A DNA stretch of 64,000 nucleotides from Alkalibacter saccharofermentans DSM 14828 (GCF_900128885.1 NZ_FQTU01000009.1:28663-92662); one strand, 5' to 3'. Positions 42,353-51,152 are shown, counted from the first letter of the stretch. Notes: generated by a model from the letters alone, not told the origin. Program-made: numbers and translations.

Positions 42353-42979
42353 ATGGATACATTGACAATAGCACAAAAGATCAAATCCGTACCGGTGGAA
42401 AAGATATTCGGTTACGAAGAATTAAAGGAAATCAACTGGCTTTGGATCAACAGGGATATTTTCAGGGACATCATCTACAGTGCAGACACAAAAGACGAGC
42501 TTGAAGAAAGTGAAATCGACGAATTTTTAAGAATTATCGGAGATGAAGATTTTGTCGAGCTTCTTCAAGACAGGATGAGCGATAAAGGCTTTGTGTTTAT
42601 GGACAGCATCAGGTTCAAGAAACTGGAGAAGGGGTTTAAGGATTTTGGCGTTAAGACGTTCATATTCGTAAATAGAAGATACCTGGCTAGGCTTCTGGTT
42701 CACTTTAACGACGAATTCGACTGGATTCTAAAGGCAATGACAGTTGATTTAAGTGGGTACAACGACAGGGAATTACAAGAGGTGTACAAGGAATATTTTG
42801 AAAACAACGCCAGGATTCTTGAGGAAATAGCTGTTAATGGATCATACAGTCAAGATTTGCTTGAATGGGATTTTGATATGGATACAAACACGCTCTCTTG
42901 CAGCTACCAAGGAGAAAAAACCAGCCAATGGTCAGGTGAGGAAGCTATAACCAGATTTGAAGAATTGATGGAAAGGTGA
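42353..42979 (+). CDS. Conserved-looking protein of unknown function
   Basis: A 208-residue acidic, soluble protein (many Asp and Glu) with no signal peptide or membrane helix. It begins MDTLTIAQKIKSVPVEKIFGYEELKEINW in short segments and has no catalytic motif I recognise. Predicted character is mixed alpha/beta with a mid-region VKTFIFVNRRYLARLLVHF. It lies 18 bases after the P5C dehydrogenase with AAGGAGCG and 12 bases before pdp, so it is in the same operon. The function is unknown. Confidence 0.65.
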   Translation: MDTLTIAQKIKSVPVEKIFGYEELKEINWLWINRDIFRDIIYSADTKDELEESEIDEFLRIIGDEDFVELLQDRMSDKGFVFMDSIRFKKLEKGFKDFGVKTFIFVNRRYLARLLVHFNDEFDWILKAMTVDLSGYNDRELQEVYKEYFENNARILEEIAVNGSYSQDLLEWDFDMDTNTLSCSYQGEKTSQWSGEEAITRFEELMER

Positions 42980-42991
42980 GGATCCTTTTAA

Positions 42992-44317
42992 ATGAGAATG
43001 TACGATATAATTCTTAAGAAGAGAAACGGCGGATCCCTTTCAAAGGAAGAGATTGAGTATTTCGTCGAAGGTTACACCAATAATAGGATACCTGACTACC
43101 AGGTATCCGTTCTTTTAATGAGCATATATTTTAAAGGAATGAATACGGATGAAACGGTAAGCCTTACAGACTCGATGATGAAATCAGGAGATGTTATAGA
43201 CCTATCGGGTATCGATGGAATTGTTGTGGACAAACACAGCACCGGTGGGGTAGGGGATACAACCACATTGATACTTGCTCCCTTGGTAGCATCATGTGAC
43301 GTAGCTGTCGCAAAGATGAGCGGTCGTGGCCTGGGACATACAGGGGGAACGATAGATAAGCTGGAATCAATTAAAGGATTTAATGCAGAGATTTCGATGG
43401 AAACTTTCATTGACAATGCAAACAGGATAAAAATCGCCTTGGCGGGACAAACTGGAAAGCTGGCTCCTGCGGACAAGAAGCTATATGCCTTGAGGGATGT
43501 AACTGCGACGGTGGATCAGCTTTCGTTAATCGCCAGCAGCATAATGAGCAAAAAGCTCGCTAGTGGAAGCGATGCAATACTATTGGATGTAAAGGTTGGA
43601 TCCGGAGCGTTTATGAAAACCCCTGATGAGGCATTTGAATTGGCTCGGATAATGGTGGACATAGGAAACGGGATGGGTAAAGATACAAAGGCTCTGATAA
43701 CAGATATGGAGCAGCCACTTGGTCGAGCTGTGGGAAATGCAATTGAGGTAAAAGAGGCCATACGGGTTCTTCAGGGAAAGTCTAAAGGTGAATTGCTTGA
43801 AGTGTGCCTGGCTTTAGGAAGCGAGCTTTTAGTAATGGCCGGGAAGACAGAGAATATTAAAGATGCTTGCAGACTTCTTGAAAAGAACATTGAAAACGGC
43901 AGAGCTTATGAAAAATTCTTGGAGTTTGTGATAGCTCAAGGAGGGGACAGGGAGATGGTTTTAAACCCTGAGAAGCTCCCCCAAGGCAGATTCGTCACAG
44001 AGCTGAAATCTGGGGAAAGAAAATATGTCAAAGCCATAGACGGGATGGAAGTTGGCAATTGCGCTCTGGTTTTAGGCGCCGGGCGGGACACGAAGGATAG
44101 CCAAATAGACTTGGGTGCCGGCATTTATATACACAAAAAAGTAGGAGAAAAGATTGAAAAAGGCGAAGTAATCGCCAGTTTATTTGGAAACGATGTAAAA
44201 AAGTTGGAAGCAGCAGCATCGCGACTTGAAAACGCATTTTCATACGATGAAAAACCCGTTGAAAAAAGAAAGCTCATCTATGGAATCGCATCAAGAAATG
44301 GGGTTGAAAGATACTGA
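42992..44317 (+). CDS. pdp: Pyrimidine-nucleoside phosphorylase
   Basis: Splits uridine, thymidine and deoxyuridine with phosphate to the base and (deoxy)ribose-1-phosphate. The 441 residues contain DKHSTGGVGDTTTLILAPLVAS near 80-101 (phosphate site), SGRGLGHTGGTIDKLESI near 109-126 and the C-terminal PYNP domain (about 345-430). The broad-specificity Firmicute type fits better than DeoA, but the two overlap in sequence. It is followed 2 bases later by recX. Confidence 0.93.
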   Translation: MRMYDIILKKRNGGSLSKEEIEYFVEGYTNNRIPDYQVSVLLMSIYFKGMNTDETVSLTDSMMKSGDVIDLSGIDGIVVDKHSTGGVGDTTTLILAPLVASCDVAVAKMSGRGLGHTGGTIDKLESIKGFNAEISMETFIDNANRIKIALAGQTGKLAPADKKLYALRDVTATVDQLSLIASSIMSKKLASGSDAILLDVKVGSGAFMKTPDEAFELARIMVDIGNGMGKDTKALITDMEQPLGRAVGNAIEVKEAIRVLQGKSKGELLEVCLALGSELLVMAGKTENIKDACRLLEKNIENGRAYEKFLEFVIAQGGDREMVLNPEKLPQGRFVTELKSGERKYVKAIDGMEVGNCALVLGAGRDTKDSQIDLGAGIYIHKKVGEKIEKGEVIASLFGNDVKKLEAAASRLENAFSYDEKPVEKRKLIYGIASRNGVERY

Positions 44318-44319
44318 TT

Positions 44320-45135
44320 ATGCCAACAGTAACGGATATCAAACTTAAAAAAAATAAAAAATCATATGAAGTATATGTAGATGATGAACTTTTCATGGAA
44401 GCTGATGCTGAGACAATTTATAAGGCTGATATTAGAAAGGGGCAAAGCAAGGATATAAAAAGCCTCGAAAAAGCCAAGGAAGCAGCCCATGGGAACAAAG
44501 CTTATTCAAAGTCGTTGGGGTTTATTGCCTACACGAGCAGAACGGAAAAAGAAGTTCGGGATTACCTTTTAAAAAACGGATTTTCTATTGATGCTGCAAA
44601 GCGTGCAGTAGATAAATTGAAGAGCTACAATTTCATTAATGATGAAGAATATGCAACACGCTTTGTAAAAAACAAAGCGGAATTCGGTGACCAATCCTCT
44701 AAAAAGGCTTATACGGATCTTATTAAGAAGGGGATTGTTGAATCCACTGCAAAGTCTGCTATCGAAAAATATTTTACGAGAGAGCATGAATGCACGATAG
44801 CATTCAAGGAAGCTGAAAAATTGAATTTTAAGTACGCCAGGGATCCTTACAGAAAAAAATGCCAAAAGGTATCTCAAAGATTGGCTGTGAAAGGGTTTGG
44901 TTTTGATATTATCTCTGAAGCAGTCAAGATGCTTGACAATGAAGGAGAAGAGAGTGAGGAATTTAAGCGAAAGTTTGAAAAGGCCTTTGAAGTCGCATTC
45001 AAAAAATACCAAAAAAAAGACCTGAAAAACTATGACTTGCAAGTCAAGGTTATTCAGGCCATGATGTCCAAAGGTTACGAATACGACAAGGTTAAAAAAC
45101 ACCTTGAAAGCTACCTGGCGGATATTAATTTTTAA
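44320..45135 (+). CDS. recX: RecX family regulatory protein
   Basis: Binds RecA filaments and limits recombination and the SOS response. The 271 residues have three-helix RecX repeats: SKSLGFIAYTSRTEKEVRDYLLKNGF near 63-88 and LKSYNFINDEEYATRFVKNKAEFG near 101-124, with a further degenerate repeat to about 220 and a long C-terminal extension. RecX in Firmicutes is often about 270 residues, so length is normal. It starts 2 bases after pdp, and its 3' end overlaps the convergent UPF0210 gene by 11 bases. recA is not in the window. Confidence 0.9.
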   Translation: MPTVTDIKLKKNKKSYEVYVDDELFMEADAETIYKADIRKGQSKDIKSLEKAKEAAHGNKAYSKSLGFIAYTSRTEKEVRDYLLKNGFSIDAAKRAVDKLKSYNFINDEEYATRFVKNKAEFGDQSSKKAYTDLIKKGIVESTAKSAIEKYFTREHECTIAFKEAEKLNFKYARDPYRKKCQKVSQRLAVKGFGFDIISEAVKMLDNEGEESEEFKRKFEKAFEVAFKKYQKKDLKNYDLQVKVIQAMMSKGYEYDKVKKHLESYLADINF

Positions 45136-46486
45136 AACTGTGAATAGGTGCAGGTATTCTGCCGCCTCGGTTAATAAAGTCAGCACTCGAGAATTTGCTC
45201 ACTGACATGATCGGGGCGTATCCTAATAGCCCCCCAAAAGATGCAGTGTCTCCAAGATCCTTGCCGTAAACAGGAATTATCCTCACGGCAGTGGTCTTGT
45301 TGTTTATTACGCCGATTGCTGCCTCGTCTGCTATTATAGCTGAGATTGTGGTTGCTTCTGTATTTCCGGGGATTGCTATCATATCAAGGCCAACAGAACA
45401 AACGCTGGTCATGGCTTCAAGCTTGTCGAAGGTTAAGGCGCCAGCCTTTACCGCACTGATCATGCCCTCGTCCTCGCTTACCGGTATGAAAGCCCCACTA
45501 AGTCCGCCAACAGAGGATGAGGCCATTATTCCGCCTTTTTTTACTGCATCGTTCAGTAAAGCCAAAGCGGCAGTAGTCCCGTGAGCTCCGCAGGCTTCCA
45601 GTCCGATTTCTTCCAGGATTCTTCCTACGCTGTCGCCGATTTCCGGGGTAGGAGCGAGTGAAAGGTCCAAAATTCCGAAGGGAACATTGAGGCGCTTAGA
45701 AACTTCCCTTCCTACAAGTTCTCCCGTACGGGTTATCTTAAAAGCTGTTTTTTTGATATTTTCGGCGACTACGTTGATTGGTTCGCCCTTAACTTTTTCC
45801 AACGCGCTTTTTACAACACCAGGGCCACTGACTCCAACGTTTACTACGGCTTCCCCTTCACCTATTCCGTGGAAAGCTCCTGCCATGAATGGATTGTCGT
45901 CTACTGCGTTTGCAAATACAACGAGTTTGGCACAGCCTATGGAATCTTGATCCTTGGTGAGGTATGCTGCATCTTTGATTACTTTCCCCATCATTTTAAT
46001 GGCATCCATGTTTATGCCAGCCTTTGAGCTTCCTACGTTAACAGATGAGCATACTCTTTCAGTTTCGCTTAAAGCCTGGGCTATAGAGTTTATAAAACCT
46101 ATGTCGCTTTCGGTAAAGTCCTTTTGGACCAAGGCAGAGTATCCCCCGATGAAGTTTACTCCCACTTCTTTTGCAGCCTTGTCTAGGATCTGCGCATAAG
46201 CGATGTAGTCCTTGTCGTCACTTGCCGCGGCGATGACGGAAATCGGCGTGACGGAAATTCTCTTGTTGATGATAGGTATCCCGAACTCGTCCTCAATGTC
46301 ATTGCCTGTTTTGACCAGGTCTTTTGCAAGGCGCATGATTTTGTCGTAAATCCTGGTCCTTGCCTTTTTGCCGGAAGAGTCGATGGTATCGAGAAGGGAA
46401 ATACCCATGGTGATAGTCCTGATATCCAAATTTTCCTTTTCAATCATTCGAACTGTTTCAAATATATTCTTATTGTATAAAGTCAT
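45125..46486 (-). CDS. UPF0210 (PFL-like, DUF711) protein
   Basis: A 453-residue protein of the UPF0210 family, which has a glycyl-radical-enzyme-like fold but no known activity. Recognisable parts include IRTITMGISLLDTID near 23-37, GGYSALVQKDF near 115-125, GVSGPGVVKSAL near 220-231 and GGLLGYAPIMSVS near 421-433. The ATG at 46486 follows AGGGGGTTTC; an adjacent TTG at 46489 is less likely. It lies 12 bases after the ACT-domain gene on the same strand, the constant partner of this family in Firmicutes, so the pair probably forms a ligand-regulated enzyme. It is convergent with recX. Confidence 0.88.
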   Translation of the reverse strand: MTLYNKNIFETVRMIEKENLDIRTITMGISLLDTIDSSGKKARTRIYDKIMRLAKDLVKTGNDIEDEFGIPIINKRISVTPISVIAAASDDKDYIAYAQILDKAAKEVGVNFIGGYSALVQKDFTESDIGFINSIAQALSETERVCSSVNVGSSKAGINMDAIKMMGKVIKDAAYLTKDQDSIGCAKLVVFANAVDDNPFMAGAFHGIGEGEAVVNVGVSGPGVVKSALEKVKGEPINVVAENIKKTAFKITRTGELVGREVSKRLNVPFGILDLSLAPTPEIGDSVGRILEEIGLEACGAHGTTAALALLNDAVKKGGIMASSSVGGLSGAFIPVSEDEGMISAVKAGALTFDKLEAMTSVCSVGLDMIAIPGNTEATTISAIIADEAAIGVINNKTTAVRIIPVYGKDLGDTASFGGLLGYAPIMSVSKFSSADFINRGGRIPAPIHSFKN

Positions 46487-46498
46487 CAAAGAAACCCC

Positions 46499-46768
46499 CT
46501 AAATGTTGTGCATGCTTTCAAAGATTTCTTCACGCTGTATCTTTATCGATACCCCTATTTCGTCTCCTGTTTTTTCCAAGATGTCCTTGAGTTCGTTGAA
46601 CTCGCATTTTATCTGGGAAAGATCTGCTAACATCATCATGGTGAAGTAATCCTGCATGATAGTTTGGCTGATATCTTCGATATTTACGGAGTTTTCCGAT
46701 AGTACTTTAGATACGTTATAGATAATACCAACTTTATCCTTTCCTATTACGGTGATTATTGCCTTCAT
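46499..46768 (-). CDS. ACT-domain protein, UPF0237 family
   Basis: An 89-residue stand-alone ACT domain (MKAIITVIGKDKVGIIYNVSKVL at its start). ACT domains bind amino acids or similar small molecules, and this family is typically encoded just before a UPF0210 gene, as here. An open frame continues upstream to 46819, but GGGAGG on the minus strand (46776-46781) fixes the start at 46768. Its leader has a promoter and an intrinsic-terminator-like hairpin, so the pair may be controlled at the level of transcript elongation. Confidence 0.88.
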   Translation of the reverse strand: MKAIITVIGKDKVGIIYNVSKVLSENSVNIEDISQTIMQDYFTMMMLADLSQIKCEFNELKDILEKTGDEIGVSIKIQREEIFESMHNI

Positions 46769-46816
46769 TTTTATTCCTCCCGAATTGAATTGTACCGGCA
46801 TATCCGGTTTTTCATA

Positions 46817-46848
46817 CAAAAAAGAGCTTTGAGTATCTTTTAAGCTCT
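46817..46848 (-). terminator. Terminator-like hairpin in the ACT/UPF0210 leader
   Basis: On the minus strand, AGAGCTT (46842-46848) pairs with AAGCTCT (46823-46829) around a 12-base loop, directly followed by six T's (46817-46822). It lies between the promoter at 46874-46902 and the start codon at 46768, so transcripts must read through it. Confidence 0.6.
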
Positions 46849-46873
46849 ACTTTAAGTATAATAAATTTATAAC

Positions 46874-46902
46874 ATTATATCACTGAAAAATTTAAATGTA
46901 AA
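46874..46902 (-). promoter_or_regulatory. Promoter of the ACT/UPF0210 operon
   Basis: On the minus strand, TTTACA (46897-46902), a 17-bp spacer and a perfect TATAAT (46874-46879). The predicted start near 46867 gives a leader of about 100 bases. Confidence 0.7.
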
Positions 46903-46952
46903 TGAACACTGGATGTTGACATACGATATCATAATAAAAAGGCGGAAACCAG

Positions 46953-47645
46953 GTGGAGACAAACAACAAAAACGATGTATTAAAGGCAATCGGCGCTATT
47001 TCAATGATCATAGACCACATAGGGGCTGTTTTTTTACCCCACATGATAATTTTAAGGGCGATAGGAAGATTGGCGTTTCCCATATTTGCATATCAAGTAG
47101 CCTTGGGATTTGAAAAAACTAGGAATCCGTACAAATACATATTAAGGATGCTTTCATTTGCGGTTTTATCTGCTTATCCGTTTTATAGCTTCTCCATGAT
47201 TGTCTCCCAAGATCCGGGATATCAAAACGTTTTGTTCACGTTCTTCTTTGCCTTATTGGTGTTAAAGAACCTAAAAGAGAAGAAGTGGGTAGCAATGATA
47301 GCTTTTGGGGTAGTGCCTGTGTTGCTGCTGGGATTTGTGGGCATTACATTTGATTATGGATTATACGGAATTGCATGTGTAGTGGTCTTTTATCTAGCAA
47401 AAAGCCATTTGCAAAGAAGCATGGGGATATTTTCTGTTACTGTATTATATCTTTCATCAAGATATATATCTGCAGGCATAAGCATAGTTCAGGTATTTTC
47501 AAACCTTCAGCTGCTTAGCGTTCTCTCTGTATATCTAATCGACAGAAAGTTCGAGACAAATGTGAGGCTTCCTAGATATTTTTTCTATCTATTTTATCCT
47601 TTGCATATGGCAATGATAGTTTTGGTTTACTCTGTGATGCTTTAG
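46953..47645 (+). CDS. TraX-family membrane protein
   Basis: A 230-residue integral membrane protein with about seven hydrophobic segments. The start NNKNDVLKAIGAISMIIDHIGAVFLP (short segments: KAIGAISMIIDHIG) is typical of TraX, the F-pilin acetylase family; chromosomal members in Firmicutes are common and probably acylate cell-surface components. A late FYLFYPLHMAMIVLVY motif is also characteristic. The start GTG at 46953 follows AAGGCGG. It is monocistronic, between the ACT gene and prmA; many relatives carry dnaK-dnaJ upstream of prmA, which is not the case here. Confidence 0.82.
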   Translation: METNNKNDVLKAIGAISMIIDHIGAVFLPHMIILRAIGRLAFPIFAYQVALGFEKTRNPYKYILRMLSFAVLSAYPFYSFSMIVSQDPGYQNVLFTFFFALLVLKNLKEKKWVAMIAFGVVPVLLLGFVGITFDYGLYGIACVVVFYLAKSHLQRSMGIFSVTVLYLSSRYISAGISIVQVFSNLQLLSVLSVYLIDRKFETNVRLPRYFFYLFYPLHMAMIVLVYSVML

Positions 47646-47663
47646 GAATCTCTGTTGACGGTA

Positions 47664-47692
47664 TTGATTTATCAAATGCCATTATATATAAT
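47664..47692 (+). promoter_or_regulatory. Promoter of prmA-rsmE-mtaB-hinT
   Basis: TTGATT (47664-47669), a 17-bp spacer and a perfect TATAAT (47687-47692), about 32 bp upstream of the prmA ATG. Confidence 0.7.
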
Positions 47693-47724
47693 AACGGTAG
47701 CAAAGATGAAAATGGAGGCAGACA

Positions 47725-48672
47725 ATGAAATGGATCGAAGTCCAGATTAAAACAACACCCGAAGCGGAGGAAGCCGTTTCTAATATTTTTTATGAAGAAG
47801 GCGCTGAGGGAGTGGTAATAGAATCGCCGAATGACATGTTGATAATGAAAAACAACAATCCTCTAAATTGGGATTACTATGACGAAGCTCTGCTTGCGAT
47901 GGACCCTCTGTCCAGCATAATCAAGGGATATTTAAGTGAGACCGCCAACCATTCGGAAAAAATCAACGACATACTGATGAGGATCAAGACCCTGCCGTCT
48001 TGTGGACTGGATCCAGGCAGCTGCGAGCTGACGATAACGGAAGTCAATCAGGAGGATTGGTCAAATTCTTGGAAAAAATACTACAAGCCCGTTAAGGTAG
48101 GCAACAAGTTTGTGATCAAGCCTACCTGGGAGAGCTATTATAAGGAAGATGGAGATTTAGTGATTGAAATCGACCCGGGAATGGCATTTGGTTCCGGGCT
48201 GCATGAAACAACACAATTGTGCATTGGGAACTTGGAGCAATATGTAAAAAGCGGCGACGTTTTGATAGACATCGGTTGTGGTTCCGGGATACTGGCTTTA
48301 GCTGCAGGAAAACTAAAGTGCAAGAAAGTCATTGCAGTTGATTTGGATTCCATGGCAGTAAAAGTCGCCAGGGAGAACGTAGAGAAAAATCATCTGGAAA
48401 ACTTGATTGAAGTCAGAGAAGGGGATTTAATGGATGTCATCCATGAACAGGCTGACGTAATCGTGGCAAATATCCTAGCTGAAGTGATAATAAATCTTGC
48501 TACCCAGATTAAGCCCTATCTTAAAGTAGGCGGACTTTTCATATCTTCAGGCATAATATTGGATAAGCTTGACGAGGTGGTGGACAACGTTACGGCTGAA
48601 GGATTTGAAATCGTAGAAGTAGAACAGCTAAACGACTGGGCATCGGTGGTAGCCAGAAAGAAGATGGTGTAA
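47725..48672 (+). CDS. prmA: Ribosomal protein L11 methyltransferase
   Basis: A SAM-dependent enzyme that methylates amino groups of ribosomal protein L11. The 315 residues have an N-terminal substrate-recognition domain (about 1-95, including EVNQEDWSNSWKKYYKP near 109-125) and a Rossmann methyltransferase domain with DIGCGSGILALAAGKL near 180-195 and the NILAEVI active-site loop near 249-255. It starts at ATG 47725 after GGAGG. rsmE follows after 1 base, as in most Firmicutes. Confidence 0.94.
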   Translation: MKWIEVQIKTTPEAEEAVSNIFYEEGAEGVVIESPNDMLIMKNNNPLNWDYYDEALLAMDPLSSIIKGYLSETANHSEKINDILMRIKTLPSCGLDPGSCELTITEVNQEDWSNSWKKYYKPVKVGNKFVIKPTWESYYKEDGDLVIEIDPGMAFGSGLHETTQLCIGNLEQYVKSGDVLIDIGCGSGILALAAGKLKCKKVIAVDLDSMAVKVARENVEKNHLENLIEVREGDLMDVIHEQADVIVANILAEVIINLATQIKPYLKVGGLFISSGIILDKLDEVVDNVTAEGFEIVEVEQLNDWASVVARKKMV

Positions 48673-48673
48673 G

Positions 48674-49405
48674 GTGCATAGATTTTTTATGGAGATTTCT
48701 CCCGAGACTGTTTCAGGAGACTTGATTGAAATAGATGGTGAAGACCACCAGCATATTTCAAAATCTCTCAGAATGAAACCGGGTGAGGGCCTGGTTCTTT
48801 GCTCAGGTGATGAAACAGAGTATGTGTGCGATATATATGAGATATCAAAAAAGCATACCGTTGCAAGAGTTGAGAAAATACAAAAAAATCAAAGCGAGAT
48901 GCAGATAAAGACGATTCTTTATCAAGGGGTTCCAAAGGGGCAGAAGATGGAAACCGTGATCCAAAAGTGCGTTGAGCTTGGGGTGGATCAGATAGTTCCG
49001 GTTATAACCAGGCGCACTGTGGTCAAACCGGCGGATTTAGATAAGAAAACAGCGAGATGGAACAAGATTTCCCAGGAGGCTGCAAAGCAATCCGGAAGGG
49101 GAAAAATACCGTTAATAACTGAACCGGTGGAACTAAAAGGCATTGAGGAGCTTTTGAAGAAGAATGCTTTAAATATAGTCGCCTATGAAAATGAAACAAT
49201 CGGTATTAAAGAGATATTTTCAAGGTTTAGCCATCCGGAGAGGATAGGGATAGTGATAGGGCCGGAAGGCGGGTTTGACAACTGTGAGATAAAAATGCTT
49301 GAAAGCCTGGGAGTGATTGCGGTAAGCCTGGGAAAAAGAATACTGAGAACTGAAACGGCAGGCATGGCTTTGCTTTCTATGATCGTATATCAGTATGAGC
49401 TGTAA
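48674..49405 (+). CDS. rsmE: 16S rRNA m3U1498 methyltransferase
   Basis: A SPOUT-family methyltransferase that modifies U1498 of 16S rRNA. The 243 residues have an N-terminal PUA-like domain (HRFFMEISPE start, about 1-70) and a C-terminal knotted domain with VIQKCVELGVDQIVPVITRRT near 95-115, IGPEGGFDNCE near 195-205 and LGKRILRTETAGM near 219-231. The start GTG at 48674 is directly after the prmA stop, so it is translationally coupled. Confidence 0.95.
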   Translation: MHRFFMEISPETVSGDLIEIDGEDHQHISKSLRMKPGEGLVLCSGDETEYVCDIYEISKKHTVARVEKIQKNQSEMQIKTILYQGVPKGQKMETVIQKCVELGVDQIVPVITRRTVVKPADLDKKTARWNKISQEAAKQSGRGKIPLITEPVELKGIEELLKKNALNIVAYENETIGIKEIFSRFSHPERIGIVIGPEGGFDNCEIKMLESLGVIAVSLGKRILRTETAGMALLSMIVYQYEL

Positions 49406-49422
49406 AATCAGGGAGGAATAAC

Positions 49423-50727
49423 ATGAAAACAGCCGCTATTCATACTTTGGGATGCAAAGTCAATACTTATGATAGCGAAGCAATTATGGAATTGCTTGAG
49501 AAAGAGGACTACAAAATAGTCGATTTTAAGGACAAGGCCGATGTTTATGTAATCAACACATGCACGGTGACCAACCTAGGAGACAGAAAATCGAGGCAGA
49601 TGATAAGAAAGGCAAAGAGAAATAACCCGGATTCTTTCATAGTCGTATGCGGATGTTATGCGCAGACTGCATCTGAACAGCTCGAGGTGATGCCTGAGGT
49701 GGACCTTATAATAGGAAATGACGATAGAAACAAGATTATTGAGTACATAGAAAGCGCCAAAGAAAAAGGACAGAAAATAAACGCTGTAAAGAATATCATG
49801 GCACTTAAGGAATACGAAGAGTTGAAAATAGATGAAATTTCCGGAAGAGAAAGAGGTTTTATTAAGATACAGGAAGGATGTGACCAGTTTTGTGCATATT
49901 GCATCATCCCTTATGCCAGAGGGCCTGTTAGAAGTCGCAAGCCGGAAAATATTATAGATGAAGCGAAGAGGATGGTGTCAAAGGGGAATAAGGAGCTTGT
50001 GTTGACGGGGATCAATATTTCTAAATACGGGAAAGACCTTGAGAAAACAAGTCTCTTGGAGCTGTTGACACAATTAAACTCCATAAGCGGATTAAAGAGG
50101 ATGAGGATAAGTTCCCTGGAACCAAATCTCTTGACAAAAGAATTTGTAGAGGCGACTTCAAAGCTTGAAAAAATATGTCCACACTTTCATATCTCAATGC
50201 AAAGTGGAGCAGCTAAAACCTTGAAAGACATGAAACGCAAATACACAAAAGAGGATTTTTTCGATGTGGTAAACAGCATCAGGAAATATTTCCCCGATGC
50301 ATCCATAACAACAGACGTCATGGTAGGCTTTCCTGGTGAGACTGAAGAAGATTTTCAAGAAACGGTTGAATACGTCAAGAAAGTGGCTTTTTCAGCCCTT
50401 CATGTATTCAAGTATTCAAAACGTGAAGGCACTCCTGCTGCAAAGTATGAGAACCAGATTCCTGAAAGAATCAAAGAAGAACGAAGCAGGATATTGATCA
50501 AAGCCGGCGAAGAGATGAAAACCCATTACGAAAGGAGCTTCATAGGGAGTACGATGAGTGTTTTGTTCGAGCAAGAAGCCGACGAGTCGGCTTCTTACCA
50601 AGGACATACAAACAATTACCTTACAGTCAAGGTAAAATCAGACTTCGATTTGAAATCCAAGATTTTAGACGTTAAAATAACAGGAGCACAAAATGGTTTC
50701 TTGACTGGAGAGTTGGCAAATATTTAA
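49423..50727 (+). CDS. mtaB: tRNA t6A37 methylthiotransferase
   Basis: A radical SAM enzyme that adds a methylthio group to N6-threonylcarbamoyladenosine 37 in tRNA. The 434 residues have the N-terminal cluster cysteines in LGCKVNTYD (about 8-16), NTCTVTN near 46-52 and CGCYAQ near 76-81, the radical SAM motif CDQFCAYC near 152-159, and a C-terminal TRAM-like region. The pattern fits MtaB rather than MiaB or RimO. The start ATG at 49423 follows GGGAGG. hinT follows after 13 bases. Confidence 0.94.
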   Translation: MKTAAIHTLGCKVNTYDSEAIMELLEKEDYKIVDFKDKADVYVINTCTVTNLGDRKSRQMIRKAKRNNPDSFIVVCGCYAQTASEQLEVMPEVDLIIGNDDRNKIIEYIESAKEKGQKINAVKNIMALKEYEELKIDEISGRERGFIKIQEGCDQFCAYCIIPYARGPVRSRKPENIIDEAKRMVSKGNKELVLTGINISKYGKDLEKTSLLELLTQLNSISGLKRMRISSLEPNLLTKEFVEATSKLEKICPHFHISMQSGAAKTLKDMKRKYTKEDFFDVVNSIRKYFPDASITTDVMVGFPGETEEDFQETVEYVKKVAFSALHVFKYSKREGTPAAKYENQIPERIKEERSRILIKAGEEMKTHYERSFIGSTMSVLFEQEADESASYQGHTNNYLTVKVKSDFDLKSKILDVKITGAQNGFLTGELANI

Positions 50728-50740
50728 GGAGGACGAGTTA

Positions 50741-51082
50741 GTGGAAGATTGTATCTTTTGTAAGATTACAAGGAAAGAAATACCCGCCGAAACAGTATAC
50801 GAGGACGACAAGGTAATAGCAATAAAGGACATCAATCCTCAAGCGCCTGTGCATGTATTGATTATTCCAAAGGAACACTACGATTCAATCCTGACAGTAC
50901 CAGCGGGAAACTGCATTATTTCAGATATGCATATGGTTGCAAACAGATTAGCGCTTAAATTTGGAATCGTGGATTCAGGATTTAGATTGGTAAACAACTG
51001 TGGAGAAGACGGTGGTCAAACAGTCGATCACATTCACTACCATCTTCTAGGAGGAAGGGAACTGACCTGGCCACCAGGTTAA
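50741..51082 (+). CDS. hinT: HIT-family nucleotide hydrolase (HinT-like)
   Basis: A 113-residue histidine-triad protein that hydrolyses nucleoside phosphoramidates or AMP-linked compounds. The start EDCIFCKITRKEIPAETVYED (in short: CIFCKI) and the catalytic triad VDHIHYHLLGG near 95-105 (H-x-H-x-H) are as expected. The start GTG at 50741 follows AAGGAGG. It ends the prmA operon; rpsU downstream has its own promoter. Confidence 0.93.
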   Translation: MEDCIFCKITRKEIPAETVYEDDKVIAIKDINPQAPVHVLIIPKEHYDSILTVPAGNCIISDMHMVANRLALKFGIVDSGFRLVNNCGEDGGQTVDHIHYHLLGGRELTWPPG

Positions 51083-51086
51083 AAAA

Positions 51087-51104
51087 CAGTCAAACCTTTG
51101 ACTG
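51087..51104 (+). terminator. Stem-loop after hinT
   Basis: A perfect 8-bp inverted repeat (CAGTCAAA/TTTGACTG) just after the hinT stop codon, with A-rich sequence before it but no T-run on the plus strand. It may end the prmA transcript inefficiently. Confidence 0.35.
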
Positions 51105-51122
51105 CAAACTTCACAGGGCATA

Positions 51123-51152
51123 TTGACAGAAGGCAAGGCCCTGATATATAAT
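51123..51152 (+). promoter_or_regulatory. Promoter of rpsU-yqeY
   Basis: Perfect TTGACA (51123-51128), an 18-bp spacer and perfect TATAAT (51147-51152). A strong promoter suits a ribosomal protein gene. The leader is about 70 bases. Confidence 0.82.

Noticed and set aside
44569..45186. 205-residue minus-strand ORF
   Set aside because: It is antisense to recX, with a Phe- and Leu-rich shadow composition and no upstream signals.
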